From Ruania alba (lineage in GTDB: Bacteria; Actinomycetota; Actinomycetes; Actinomycetales; Beutenbergiaceae), in the NCBI RefSeq assembly GCF_900105765.1, contig NZ_FNTX01000002.1:2046001-2110000 (forward strand): a DNA stretch of 64,000 bases, read 5' to 3'. Position numbers and translations under genes: made by a program. Positions 10,040 through 17,899 of the stretch are shown in pieces. The notes under the pieces were generated by a model. The model searched no databases and was not told the origin of the DNA. It saw only the letters and a program-made list of their open reading frames with translations. Position 1 is the first letter of the stretch; each line of letters opens with the position of its first letter.

Positions 10040-11125
10040 GTGGCTCTTACTATTGGTATCGCTGGCCTGCCCAACGTGGGCAAGTCCACCCTGTTCAACG
10101 CGCTCACCCGCGCCACCGCTCTCGCGGCGAACTATCCGTTCGCCACGATCGAGCCGAATGTGGGGGTGGTGCCGTTGTCGGACGAGCGGTTGGGCACGCT
10201 GGCGGAGATCTTCGCCAGCGAGAAGATCCTGCCGGCCACCGTCTCGTTCGTGGACATCGCCGGTATCGTCAAGGGCGCGAGCGAGGGGGAGGGGCTCGGC
10301 AACAAGTTCCTCGCGAACATCCGCGAGGCAGACGCGATCTGCCAGGTGACCCGCGCCTTCGCCGACCCCGACGTGGTGCACGTGGACGGCAAGGTCTCGC
10401 CGAAGGACGACATCGAGACCATCAACACCGAGCTGATCCTCGCGGACATGCAGACCTTGGAGAAGGCTCTGCCGCGGCTGGAGAAGGAGGTCCGCGGGAA
10501 GAAGACCGAGCAGGCCGTGCTGGACACGGCCCAGGGTGCGCTGGCGTTGCTCGAGGCGGGCACGACGATCGCGGCCGGCGGTGCGGCGGCCGGACTCGAC
10601 CCGGAGATCGTCCGGCAGTTCTCCCTGCTGACGGCCAAGCCGTTCATCTACGTCTTCAACACCGACGACGACGGCCTGGCGGACGAGGCGATGCAGGCTG
10701 AACTGCGTGAGCTGGTGGCCCCGGCGCAGGCGATCTTCCTGGACGCGAAGTTCGAGGCGGAGCTGGTGGAGCTGGAACCGGACGAGGCCGCTGAGATGCT
10801 CGCCGAGTCCGGTCAGGACGAGTCCGGGATGGATCAGCTTGCCCGCGTCGGGTTCGACACCCTCGGGTTGCAGACCTACCTCACCGCCGGCCCGAAGGAA
10901 TCGCGGGCCTGGACCATCGGCAAGGGGTGGACCGCCCCGCAGGCCGCTGGGGTGATCCACACCGACTTCGAACGCGGATTCATCAAGGCTGAGGTGGTCT
11001 CCTTCGATGACCTCGTGGCCGCCGGCTCGATGGCCGAGGCGAAGTCGCGCGGGCGGGTGCGGATCGAGGGCAAGGACTATGTGATGGCCGACGGCGACGT
11101 GGTGGAGTTCCGCTTCAACGTGTGA
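10040..11125 (+). CDS. ychF: redox-regulated ATPase YchF (Obg family)
   Basis: Universally conserved ribosome-associated ATPase/GTPase YchF, 361 residues, full length. It begins at a GTG with LTIGIAGLPNVGKSTLFNAL (G1), then FATIEPNVGVV, VDIAGIVKGASEGEGLGNKF (G3 and switch region), and NTDD in place of NKxD as the G4 motif, typical of YchF's ATP preference. The C-terminal TGS domain ends ADGDVVEFRFNV. The final 25-33 bases are repeated several times downstream, which marks this 3' end as the anchor of the accessory island that follows. Because those repeats preserve the coding sequence, ychF itself stays intact. Confidence 0.96.
   Translation: MALTIGIAGLPNVGKSTLFNALTRATALAANYPFATIEPNVGVVPLSDERLGTLAEIFASEKILPATVSFVDIAGIVKGASEGEGLGNKFLANIREADAICQVTRAFADPDVVHVDGKVSPKDDIETINTELILADMQTLEKALPRLEKEVRGKKTEQAVLDTAQGALALLEAGTTIAAGGAAAGLDPEIVRQFSLLTAKPFIYVFNTDDDGLADEAMQAELRELVAPAQAIFLDAKFEAELVELEPDEAAEMLAESGQDESGMDQLARVGFDTLGLQTYLTAGPKESRAWTIGKGWTAPQAAGVIHTDFERGFIKAEVVSFDDLVAAGSMAEAKSRGRVRIEGKDYVMADGDVVEFRFNV
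11093..11125 (+). repeat. ychF 3'-end repeat R1 (genuine gene end, putative attachment site)
   Basis: This is the reference copy of the island repeat: the last 33 bases of ychF, encoding GDVVEFRFNV and stop. The core shared by most copies includes GAGTTCCGCTTCAACGTGTG. Sequence similarity to the other copies stops at or just after the stop codon, so the repeat is a short site and not a duplicated gene end of arbitrary length. Confidence 0.9.
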
Positions 11126-11189
11126 GGTCCTGGGGTTGGTGCGCGTCGGCAATGACCGAGTGTGTGTCGGGCAAGCCCGGGCCGACGCG

Positions 11190-11864
11190 TTATTGATGGT
11201 CCGGACTAGTTCTGCGCCAGCTCTTGATCGTTTTGTACAGGAGCCACAACGGCACGATCAGCCAGATGAGGGTGATGGGTAAAGGTTCTTCTCCATCGAC
11301 GCCGACGACTCCAACGGCCACGATGCCGGCAGTGAGTAATCCGATGACGATGAGCTGAATCGTCACTATTGCCCAGGACATTGCTCCGACTGCGGCGTTC
11401 TGGGCGCGCGAGAGTTGCAGCGCGGGGCTGGAACCAGTTGATGGGCGGTTCCCAGCTTGAGGATTGCGGAGAGTGATCTCGATCTTGCCGTCTGACAGGA
11501 GCGTGAGCTGCTGCAGGTCGGGTCCGGTGATCTTCCACGCCACTAGGCCGGGAACCGCGGGGACGTGGATCACGCGGCCCCCGACCGTGAAGGAGAGCGT
11601 ACGGCCCACCGTGAAATCGGCCAGGGGAGTGCCGCGGTAGTGGGCCTGCAGGCGGTCGACCATACGACGGTCTTGGCCCCCGGAACTGCTGATGGGGCCA
11701 TCGGGAGCCTGATACGTCCAATCGCCGTAGATCCGCAGCTTCCACCCTTCGGCGGTGTCAATGATGAGGTTCTCGTCAGTGAGAGCGAATTGTTGGGCAG
11801 TCAGGGACATGGGCAGCACGTTCTCCGGAGTCAGATCCTCTAGGCTGAGATGCTCGGAGCTCAT
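11190..11864 (-). CDS. unrecognised membrane protein with C-terminal hairpin
   Basis: 224 residues, family not recognised. A soluble N-terminal part of about 150 residues (MSSEHLSLEDLTPENVLPM onward) contains beta-rich segments such as WKLRIYGDWTYQAPDG, and is followed by two membrane helices (about residues 155-180 and 185-210) and a short basic tail. The chosen ATG overlaps the stop of the upstream gene by 4 bp, so it is the last gene of a three-gene minus-strand operon that fills the first module of the island. Base composition is visibly less GC-rich than the ychF side. It ends 64 bp beyond the ychF stop. Confidence 0.72.
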   Translation of the reverse strand: MSSEHLSLEDLTPENVLPMSLTAQQFALTDENLIIDTAEGWKLRIYGDWTYQAPDGPISSSGGQDRRMVDRLQAHYRGTPLADFTVGRTLSFTVGGRVIHVPAVPGLVAWKITGPDLQQLTLLSDGKIEITLRNPQAGNRPSTGSSPALQLSRAQNAAVGAMSWAIVTIQLIVIGLLTAGIVAVGVVGVDGEEPLPITLIWLIVPLWLLYKTIKSWRRTSPDHQ

Positions 11865-12637
11865 CGTTGTTTCATTTCCTTGGCCATTGCCACTCTGAAG
11901 ATGAGAGCAATGATCCCGGCGAAGATGGCCCCGCCGATGACGCCGATCATGGCGAACACCAGTACGTCGCCCGCGGCGATACCGCCGATCAGCATTGTGA
12001 CAAAGAAGAGGACGAAGAATCCGACCGGTAGCCATCGCTGGAGGTGCCGCAAGAAGGTGCGTCCGGCGCGCTCCCGCGCCGCTTCCCGGTCAGGCTTCGG
12101 TGGCGTCCCGAACCACAGGGCGTAGCTGGGCAGTTGACGTGGGTGGCCGCCGAAGAGCCAGTCCTCAGCTGCCGTGGCGAAAGACTCGGACCCCGGAGAA
12201 GCTGGCTCGCCCTCCCAGCCCCACAGGTCTTCCTCGAACGGCAGGCGATCGCCCCAGCCGAAGCTTTCGATGTCCTCGGCGTTCGGCTCATCCTGATCGG
12301 AGAACTCGACCTTGCGGCCCACACCCTCCCTGCTCGAATCCCGATACTCGAAGCTCACGTAGTCGTTGCCGGTAACCAGCGTGGCGGTGACGCTGTCGAA
12401 CCCTTCCGGTGGCGTGGGGTGCCGCTCGCTGATGTCCTCGCCGGAGGTGATGACGACGCCGTCGTTCCACGCCCCGAAGCAGACCCGCGGGGTGTACCCC
12501 GTTGCCTCGGTGAGGTGGATGTCGTCGTTCCCGAGAATCTGGCGTGCCTGCGCCTGTGCCTGCTCGATGGGCAACAAGGGAAGCGCGACGGCCTCGGCCG
12601 GGTGAGTGCGGGTCCAGGAGAGGGTGTGCCAAGCCAT
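11861..12637 (-). CDS. unrecognised protein with two C-terminal membrane helices
   Basis: 258 residues, family not recognised. The N-terminal 190 residues are soluble and acidic with many aromatic residues (SFGWGDRLPFEEDLWGWEG), and two helices near residues 203-250 (LPVGFFVLFFVTMLIGGIA and a second alanine- and isoleucine-rich span) anchor it in the membrane. It overlaps the next gene by 4 bp and lies 10 bp after the gene at 12648. The shared design with that downstream neighbour, a soluble head and a C-terminal helical hairpin, suggests the two proteins act together at the membrane. No function is assigned. Confidence 0.72.
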   Translation of the reverse strand: MAWHTLSWTRTHPAEAVALPLLPIEQAQAQARQILGNDDIHLTEATGYTPRVCFGAWNDGVVITSGEDISERHPTPPEGFDSVTATLVTGNDYVSFEYRDSSREGVGRKVEFSDQDEPNAEDIESFGWGDRLPFEEDLWGWEGEPASPGSESFATAAEDWLFGGHPRQLPSYALWFGTPPKPDREAARERAGRTFLRHLQRWLPVGFFVLFFVTMLIGGIAAGDVLVFAMIGVIGGAIFAGIIALIFRVAMAKEMKQR

Positions 12638-12647
12638 GAATCGCCTC

Positions 12648-13250
12648 TCAGAGATTTAGGGGCTTCAGGTTTGGGGCCTTCGGCCCGCCGGGTAGTCCGG
12701 GCAGGTCCTCCGGTACTGGCCCGAGGGCAACCAAGTCGCTGATGAATTCAAGGGGGCGGGCGCTACGCAGGAAGCCGCCACGGCGGGGCGGGGTAAAGGG
12801 CTGCGCGAAACGCAGCGAGTCCTCAAGGGCATAGCTATAGCCCTCAAACTGCAGCACGTGCTCGGGCTTGCCATTGAGGGGCATGGTCACTTCAGTGATG
12901 AGCGCCCCCACGCTGAAGTCGACGCTATGGTTCACCAAGAACTCGCGAGCGACGGCGGCCTCCTCGACCACGTCACCGTCGTAGGCCTGCAGGAACCCGT
13001 GCATCTCAGCGGGCGCGTCATTGACTCCCTCGAGCGACCGGTACATGACGATCGCGCTCAACCGCCCGCGGGCATCGCGCTCGCCGTCCTCGATGAGCTG
13101 GCGGACCTGCCCTAGGCAATCTACGACGTGTTGCGCGATCTCCTGCTGGCTCTGCGTCAGTGGCGAATCTGGTCCGACGCCGGAGACGGCGCCGTCCGGC
13201 AGGGACTCGGGCGTCGGATCGCCTGAGGACCGTGGTTCAGGTGAGTTCAT
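12648..13250 (-). CDS. unrecognised soluble protein, first gene of module 1 operon
   Basis: 200 residues, family not recognised, no signal peptide or membrane helix. A helical acidic segment (SQQEIAQHVVDCLGQVRQLI) is followed by a beta-rich part (VDFSVGALITEVTMPLNG, HVLQFEGYSYALEDSLRFA) and a proline-rich tail. First gene of the operon that continues to 11190. It may be an immunity or effector-like accessory protein, but nothing in the sequence proves this. Confidence 0.65.
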   Translation of the reverse strand: MNSPEPRSSGDPTPESLPDGAVSGVGPDSPLTQSQQEIAQHVVDCLGQVRQLIEDGERDARGRLSAIVMYRSLEGVNDAPAEMHGFLQAYDGDVVEEAAVAREFLVNHSVDFSVGALITEVTMPLNGKPEHVLQFEGYSYALEDSLRFAQPFTPPRRGGFLRSARPLEFISDLVALGPVPEDLPGLPGGPKAPNLKPLNL

Positions 13251-13489
13251 GATGAGCTCCGGTGGGTTAGCTGCCGCAGGTCAGCTGGGGCTAGTGCGTT
13301 GATCTTCTTGTCCGAGATGGTCAACACATTATGGATTCTTCGTGCCAGAGGAAACTCGTGAGGGGGTACGACAGATCATGCCCAGCCGAGGCGGTTGGGG
13401 CCGACCAGACGGTGCAAGCCCAGTTCAGTCGCATGATCCCGCGGCATGCACCGCCTCCGCGTCCCCGTGGGCGAGACGTTTCTACGTGT
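13251..13489. other. intergenic stretch upstream of module 1 operon
   Basis: No gene is supported here. It must hold the promoter of the minus-strand operon beginning at 13250. A short open frame on the plus strand runs into the R2 repeat and ends with the YchF-like tail GDVVEFRFNV, but its upstream part has no gene-like character. Confidence 0.5.
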
Positions 13490-13522
13490 GGCGACGTGGT
13501 GGAGTTCCGGTTTAACGTCTAG
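13490..13522 (+). repeat. ychF 3'-end repeat R2 (synonymously diverged)
   Basis: 33 bases matching the end of ychF and still encoding GDVVEFRFNV plus a stop, but with CGG TTT for CGC TTC and GTC TAG for GTG TGA. All differences are silent or a change of stop codon. This is what one expects if the copy derives from the ychF end of another species and arrived with a mobile element, rather than by local duplication. Confidence 0.85.
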
Positions 13523-13555
13523 CGTTATTGACGCGTGGCCTCGTGCACCGGTTGC

Positions 13556-13938
13556 GTGATCAGATCGTTCGGGAGCAGGGACACCGAGCGGATCTGGCGC
13601 GAGCAGTACGTCAGAGGCGTTGATCGGCTGGTGCAGCGCGCGACCTTGCGGAAGCTTGATCCGATCCATCCGGGAGAGAGCCTGATGGAGGACGTCATCG
13701 AGGGCTACGGATCACGCAGAACAAGCTGGCCGTCTCGATCCGCGTGCCGCTGCGGCGGATCAGCGAGATCGTGCACGGCGAGCGGGGAATTACCGCTGAC
13801 ACGGCGATCCGCCTGGCGCGATACTTCGGGACGTCCGAGGAGCTCTGGACGAACCGGTAGTCGAACTACGAGCTGCGGCTGGAACGTCGCACGCTGCACG
13901 ACACGGTCGCTGCGACCAGTCCGCTGAAGGTCGCGTGA
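13556..13938 (+). pseudogene. fused remnant of a HigB-HigA type toxin-antitoxin pair
   Basis: The first part translates as VIRSFGSRDTERIWREQYV and LVQRATLRKL, the N-terminus of a RelE/HigB-family toxin. At LRKL the frame passes directly into the antitoxin (LRKLDPIHPGESLMEDVIEG), so the C-terminal half of the toxin and the intergenic region are missing. LRKL occurs in both proteins and may be the deletion joint. The HigA helix-turn-helix (ITQNKLAVSIRVPLRRISEI, ITADTAIRLARYFGTSEELW) continues only after a one-base frameshift near 13719, and a TAG at about 13858 interrupts it before SNYELRLERR. It begins 33 bp after repeat R2. Assignment rests on remembered family sequences. Confidence 0.8.
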
Positions 13939-14047
13939 GCGTTGGTCCAGAACGTCGACTCGTTCGAAAGGTCGTCGGCAATGTGGTCAGCGACGGACGG
14001 CTGTTGGTGTTCACTCATGACGATGCTCCCCTCAAGATCGTCGGTGG

Positions 14048-14686
14048 TCATTTCGGGAAGTCGACGTCGCCGTCCTCATCCGCCGATTCGAGGGCGCGCC
14101 GTCGCCGAGAACGACGCGCTTCAGCAATCCCGGCGATGATGTTCCACAGAGCGTATGCGAACAGGCCTCCGGCCCCGATTCCCACGATCCACCCGCGGTG
14201 TTCCCCATTCACCACATTGTTGACCCAGCCCAGGTACGGGATCGAGTACGCCACCCGTCCCTGGACCTGGACCGAACGGACCGGATCAGGGTCGGGGTCG
14301 GCGTTGTTGTCCCCCTGCGTGATGAAGCGCGGACCGTCCTCGTCGGGGCTCGCCACTCCGACCACGCGATGGGTGATGACCTCCGGTTCACCGGACCGGA
14401 TCTGATATGTGATCACGTCGCCGACGGCGATCTCGTCCACGTCCACGGGGAACACGACGATCAGTGTCCCTGGAGGCGCCGCCGGACTCATGGAATTGGT
14501 GAGCACGGTCAAGGGAACTCCGCCGCCGAGCCTCGGGATCACCAGTGCGAATGTCGCGAGCGCGACGACGCCGAGCGCGAGGGCGATGCTGAGGACGAGT
14601 GCCACCCAACGCAGCGCGCCGCGGAGTCCGTCCCGTCTTTGCTTCGCCGCGGCGTGCTCTCGTCGGGCCCGTCGGGTCAGGTGCAC
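14048..14686 (-). CDS. SipW-type signal peptidase I
   Basis: Membrane serine protease of about 212 residues related to Bacillus SipW and archaeal/ER signal peptidases, expected to cleave signal peptides of TasA/CalY-like fibre proteins outside the membrane. One N-terminal helix (about residues 26-52) precedes the catalytic serine in VLTNSMSPAAPPG (Ser65). The second catalytic residue is His106 in EVITHRVVGV, where bacterial LepB enzymes have Lys, so this is the Ser-His subtype. GDNNADPDPDPV is the conserved box after it, and a second helix near the C-terminus precedes an acidic tail. I choose a GTG start that overlaps the upstream LAYTG gene by 10 bp. Last gene of the fibre operon. Confidence 0.88.
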   Translation of the reverse strand: MHLTRRARREHAAAKQRRDGLRGALRWVALVLSIALALGVVALATFALVIPRLGGGVPLTVLTNSMSPAAPPGTLIVVFPVDVDEIAVGDVITYQIRSGEPEVITHRVVGVASPDEDGPRFITQGDNNADPDPDPVRSVQVQGRVAYSIPYLGWVNNVVNGEHRGWIVGIGAGGLFAYALWNIIAGIAEARRSRRRRALESADEDGDVDFPK

Positions 14687-15390
14687 GAACTGTCTCGCCG
14701 ACGGCGCTTGCGCACGAGAACCATCGTCGACGCTCCGGTCAGCACCAGTGCCGCTCCGATCACCAGGGCTGTGAATGGCACGTCTGTGCCGGTGTAGGCG
14801 AGGTGATCCTCGTCCTGGTCGGGCGGATCTGAGCCGAGCACAGGGAAATCCCTGCCCCGCTCGCACCTCTCCGGCCATGGCGCACCCGCCGCCGTGTCGC
14901 GGATCGACGCTGTGAGCGAGAACCGAACCGTCTCCTGCTGCGCAACTTCGGCAGGGACGTCACGAAGCCCGACGCTCAGATCGATGCGCACGGACTCGCC
15001 ACTGGCCAACTCGAGTGTCGGAACCACGACGGAACAGGGTGTCAGTTCGTCTGCGGTCGCCGTCGTCTCGTCTCCCGTGCGAGCTTCACGTGATGTGATC
15101 TCGAAGTTCTGTGCAAGCTCGGGTGAGGACAGTTCGATGTCGTCGACGACGACACGCAGTTCGCCGTCGACCTCGGAATCGTTCCGCAGCCACACGCTGC
15201 GGGTTTCGCTCCCCTGCGGCACCAATGCCGGGGGGTGCACGAACACCGGGCGGTCTGTCTCGGCGGCGTAGGTGGTGCCGTCCAAGCTGATGAGGAGCTC
15301 GTCGTCGGTGACGGCTGTGGCGGGCGATGCTACGAGACTCGCCGCCGTTGCGAGCATCATTGCCGTACCGAAGAAGTGCCTGAAGTTCAT
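14677..15390 (-). CDS. secreted protein with LAYTG cell-wall sorting signal
   Basis: 237-residue surface protein. It has a signal peptide (MNFRHFFGTAMMLATAAS, cut near residue 26), a beta-rich extracellular domain of about 160 residues with two cysteines in SVV and ERCERG regions, and a C-terminal sorting signal: LAYTG at 197-201, a hydrophobic helix, and the basic tail RKRRRR. LAxTG is the motif favoured by actinobacterial class E sortases; no sortase is seen in this window, so a housekeeping enzyme would have to act. The gene lies between the DUF11 adhesin and SipW, overlapping both, and probably supplies the wall anchor of the fibre system. Confidence 0.85.
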   Translation of the reverse strand: MNFRHFFGTAMMLATAASLVASPATAVTDDELLISLDGTTYAAETDRPVFVHPPALVPQGSETRSVWLRNDSEVDGELRVVVDDIELSSPELAQNFEITSREARTGDETTATADELTPCSVVVPTLELASGESVRIDLSVGLRDVPAEVAQQETVRFSLTASIRDTAAGAPWPERCERGRDFPVLGSDPPDQDEDHLAYTGTDVPFTALVIGAALVLTGASTMVLVRKRRRRDSSCT

Positions 15391-17225
15391 GGCACCGTCA
15401 CATTCACCTGGTGTGACCATTCGGAGAACCGACCTCCGTCGTCGACGGCCCGCACCTGAAAGGAGTGGTCACCCTCCGGGGTGCCGGTCACGGTGTACGA
15501 CGTGGCGGTGCCGTTCACGGTCCCCACCTCTGTCGTGCCGTTGCGCCGGATCTGGTATCCGTCGATGCCGGATGCTGCGGTGGACGGGTCCCAGGTGAGC
15601 GGCACGTCCGTGGACGTCACCTGACCGTTGGTCCGGAGGTCTGACGGAGTCGTCGGTGCCATGGAAACGGTGGCGTCGTATGCGAGGCTGTTGTTGTTGC
15701 TCCCGGTGTCGGCAGTCGTTCCGCTCAGAGCGGCATCCACTGTCATGGTGCGGGGGTCCTCCTCCGCGGTGAAACTGGAGGGAATCGTTCCCGAGACCCA
15801 GAAGCGTCTGGTCTCTCCCGAAGGAATGTCCCCCAGGGGGCAGGTCGCGGACGAACCGTCGAGGGTGCACTCCACCGGGCTGGTGCCGGCGTCGTTCGAT
15901 GTCGAGTACTGCACGTGGACGTCGGTGAGTTCCGAGGGAATCGACAACGTCGCCGACGAATCCGTCGCCGGATCCGGTCCATTGTTGGTTCCGCGGAAGG
16001 TCCAGGTCGCAGTCCGCCCAGCTGTGGCATTCAGCGGCGTGGTCAGGGCGGATACGGAGAGGTCGGCATTCGAAGCCTCCGAGTCCACCTGTCCACTCGA
16101 CTCCTCCATCGGTGGGCTCGACGCCTCCACCTCGATCGGGGCGTTCGTCGGGTCCGCGTCAATCGACCAGTCCGGCGCAAGCTGGCTCGCGGTACTGACC
16201 TGTGGCTGATAGTCGATCGTCGATCCTGCTGCACTGGACTGGATCGTGGCGTCGAACGTGACAGTGATCGTTGAGTCCGGGAAGATCCGGCCGGCCGGGA
16301 TCTGATTCAGTGGCCGGTCGCCGATCGGCGCGGTGATCTCCCGGGTCGCGGAGTCGTAGGTCGCCGTCGACGCGCCGGTCTGATCATCCTTCTCGGGGTC
16401 GGTGATCTCCAACGTCCCCGGAACGAGCTCGAGCGAGGGCGGCAGTGTGTACGCGTACGACGTACCGACCCCCGGCGCGTCGCCGGTGTTCGTGATGGTC
16501 GTCGCGTATCGAACGCGATCACCGGGGACATAGCTTCCGCTCGTGCCGCCGACCTCCGTCACCGTCGACGACGAGTCCAGGCACGGACCCACACCGAAGG
16601 CGACCGCATCCATGAGGTTCCCGGCGTCATGGTTGTTCCCCGATATGGACCGAATACTGATCGTCGTGGACGTCTGGCCCGGCGGCACGACGTACGCGCC
16701 GGAATGCACTAGCCACTTCCGCGACGTGTTGTTCGAATAATAGTCGCCCTGGGACACCATGGAGCCCGGGACTCCAATCGAGACGCGAACCGTCTCTGTC
16801 CACGAATGTCCCCTGTGGTAGAACGACCAGCCGAGGGTCTCGCCAGGTGTCGTCTCGATCGTCTGCGAGATCGTTCCCCTCGTGGTCGAGTTGAGTTCGA
16901 TCAGCTGCTCGCCGTGCGGCGCGTACCGAGTGTAGTTGCTCGGATATGGCGTGTTCCAGATCTCACCCGGAATCGTATTTCCGGATGCATCCGTCCAAGT
17001 CCACGAGGTCGGCGTTGTGTGCGACCAGCTGCCGTCGCCGACTTCCGGCGACTCGAAGCCGCCGTTGGCCAGCCCTTGTCTGCCGCAACCGCTCACGTCG
17101 CCAACGCGCACGTCGCCCGCGATCGTGGCGTCGACGTTCCACAGAGCCGCTGTTGGGGTCAGCAACCCGAGCACAGTGAAGGTGGTGAGGGCAGTGACGG
17201 CGAACTGCATGGTTCTTCTGCTCAT
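15387..17225 (-). CDS. large secreted adhesin: carbohydrate-binding-like, DUF11 and fibronectin III domains
   Basis: 612-residue exported protein. After a signal peptide (MSRRTMQFAVTALTTFTVLG) comes a galactose-binding-like module of the type beginning GLANGGFESPEVGDGSW (about residues 45-225). Two DUF11 repeats follow, around residues 230-370 (VPGDRVRYATTITNTGDAPG) and 395-515 (ADLSVSALTTPLNATAGRTA), then a fibronectin type III domain at 525-612 (PSDLRTNGQVTSTDVPLTWD). It has no wall anchor of its own, and overlaps the LAYTG gene by 4 bp, so the two are coupled. The FWNDS/LWNV style start of the mature region matches the neighbouring TasA-like proteins, suggesting the same signal peptidase. 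Confidence 0.85.
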   Translation of the reverse strand: MSRRTMQFAVTALTTFTVLGLLTPTAALWNVDATIAGDVRVGDVSGCGRQGLANGGFESPEVGDGSWSHTTPTSWTWTDASGNTIPGEIWNTPYPSNYTRYAPHGEQLIELNSTTRGTISQTIETTPGETLGWSFYHRGHSWTETVRVSIGVPGSMVSQGDYYSNNTSRKWLVHSGAYVVPPGQTSTTISIRSISGNNHDAGNLMDAVAFGVGPCLDSSSTVTEVGGTSGSYVPGDRVRYATTITNTGDAPGVGTSYAYTLPPSLELVPGTLEITDPEKDDQTGASTATYDSATREITAPIGDRPLNQIPAGRIFPDSTITVTFDATIQSSAAGSTIDYQPQVSTASQLAPDWSIDADPTNAPIEVEASSPPMEESSGQVDSEASNADLSVSALTTPLNATAGRTATWTFRGTNNGPDPATDSSATLSIPSELTDVHVQYSTSNDAGTSPVECTLDGSSATCPLGDIPSGETRRFWVSGTIPSSFTAEEDPRTMTVDAALSGTTADTGSNNNSLAYDATVSMAPTTPSDLRTNGQVTSTDVPLTWDPSTAASGIDGYQIRRNGTTEVGTVNGTATSYTVTGTPEGDHSFQVRAVDDGGRFSEWSHQVNVTVP

Positions 17226-17800
17226 GGTCGCACCTGCTCTCCAGTGAGAGTGAGGGTGATGACCGCTGTCGCTTCTCGCACGGATGCCGGGGCGGACTCG
17301 TCCAGTCTCACCTCGAGACAGAGTTCGTCGGTTTCACCAGGGTCGAGGGACAGTGGGCTCAACGTAGTCGGAAGCGCCGTGCCTCGAGGCGTCGTCGTGC
17401 ACGTCGTCCCCGTTGCCGGACGCAGTGAGACGATCGCACTCGACGCGAAATCTCCGTTCGAACTCTCGACGGTGGTCCCTTCCCAGTTCACTGAGAGCGG
17501 GACGGAACCCTCGTTCGCGATGGTCACAGGAGTACTGCGGACGACCGACCCGCCCGGATACAACCCTGCGAAATCCAGGTCGTCGACTGTGAGGGCCGTC
17601 TTCTCGTCGAGCGTCATCTCGATGGATCCCGTGTTCACGTTCGTCGCGTCGGCGGTGACCGAGTCGTTCCAGAACGCGTAGGTCCCACCGGTGGCGGCGG
17701 CGCCCACGACAAGACCTGCCGCAACCATGGCGGTCGTGGTGAGAATGGCACGGACCGGTCGTCCGCGTCGGCGTGGGTCACTCCGGGGCGTGGACCGCAT
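17222..17800 (-). CDS. TasA/CalY-like fibre protein with SipW-dependent signal
   Basis: About 192 residues. A basic leader and hydrophobic segment (AMVAAGLVVGAAATGG) are followed directly by TYAFWNDSVTADATNVNTGS, the pattern of SipW-processed biofilm matrix and camelysin-like proteins. The remaining sequence is beta-rich (VTIANEGSVPLSVNWEG). I take the ATG, although a GTG one codon upstream is equally in frame; a GGGGAG ribosome-binding sequence lies just upstream. It overlaps the adhesin start by 4 bp and follows the second TasA-like gene after a 100 bp gap, so subunits, adhesin, anchor protein and peptidase appear co-expressed. Confidence 0.85.
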   Translation of the reverse strand: MRSTPRSDPRRRGRPVRAILTTTAMVAAGLVVGAAATGGTYAFWNDSVTADATNVNTGSIEMTLDEKTALTVDDLDFAGLYPGGSVVRSTPVTIANEGSVPLSVNWEGTTVESSNGDFASSAIVSLRPATGTTCTTTPRGTALPTTLSPLSLDPGETDELCLEVRLDESAPASVREATAVITLTLTGEQVRP

Positions 17801-17899
17801 CACCTGCTCCCCTCGAATCGTCGGCCACCGGCCGACCTGTTCTCCCGGTTGGTTTCGGTCCTCGGGTCGACGCTCCGGAGACCGTTGCCATCTAGCGGT

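Noticed and set aside
8497-10701. 734-codon plus-strand frame overlapping the ABC permease and ychF
   Set aside because: Out-of-frame shadow spanning two real genes; Arg/Gly-rich nonsense.
9365-11152. Very long minus-strand open frame of 595 codons opposite ychF and the ABC permease
   Set aside because: It is the antisense shadow of two strongly supported plus-strand genes; composition is His/Arg/Gly-rich and no family is visible.
13866-14051. Small minus-strand ORF (MTTDDLEGSIVMSEHQQPSV...) downstream of the signal peptidase
   Set aside because: Its second half is antisense to the HigA remnant. It may be a truncated gene, but start, stop and family cannot be supported.
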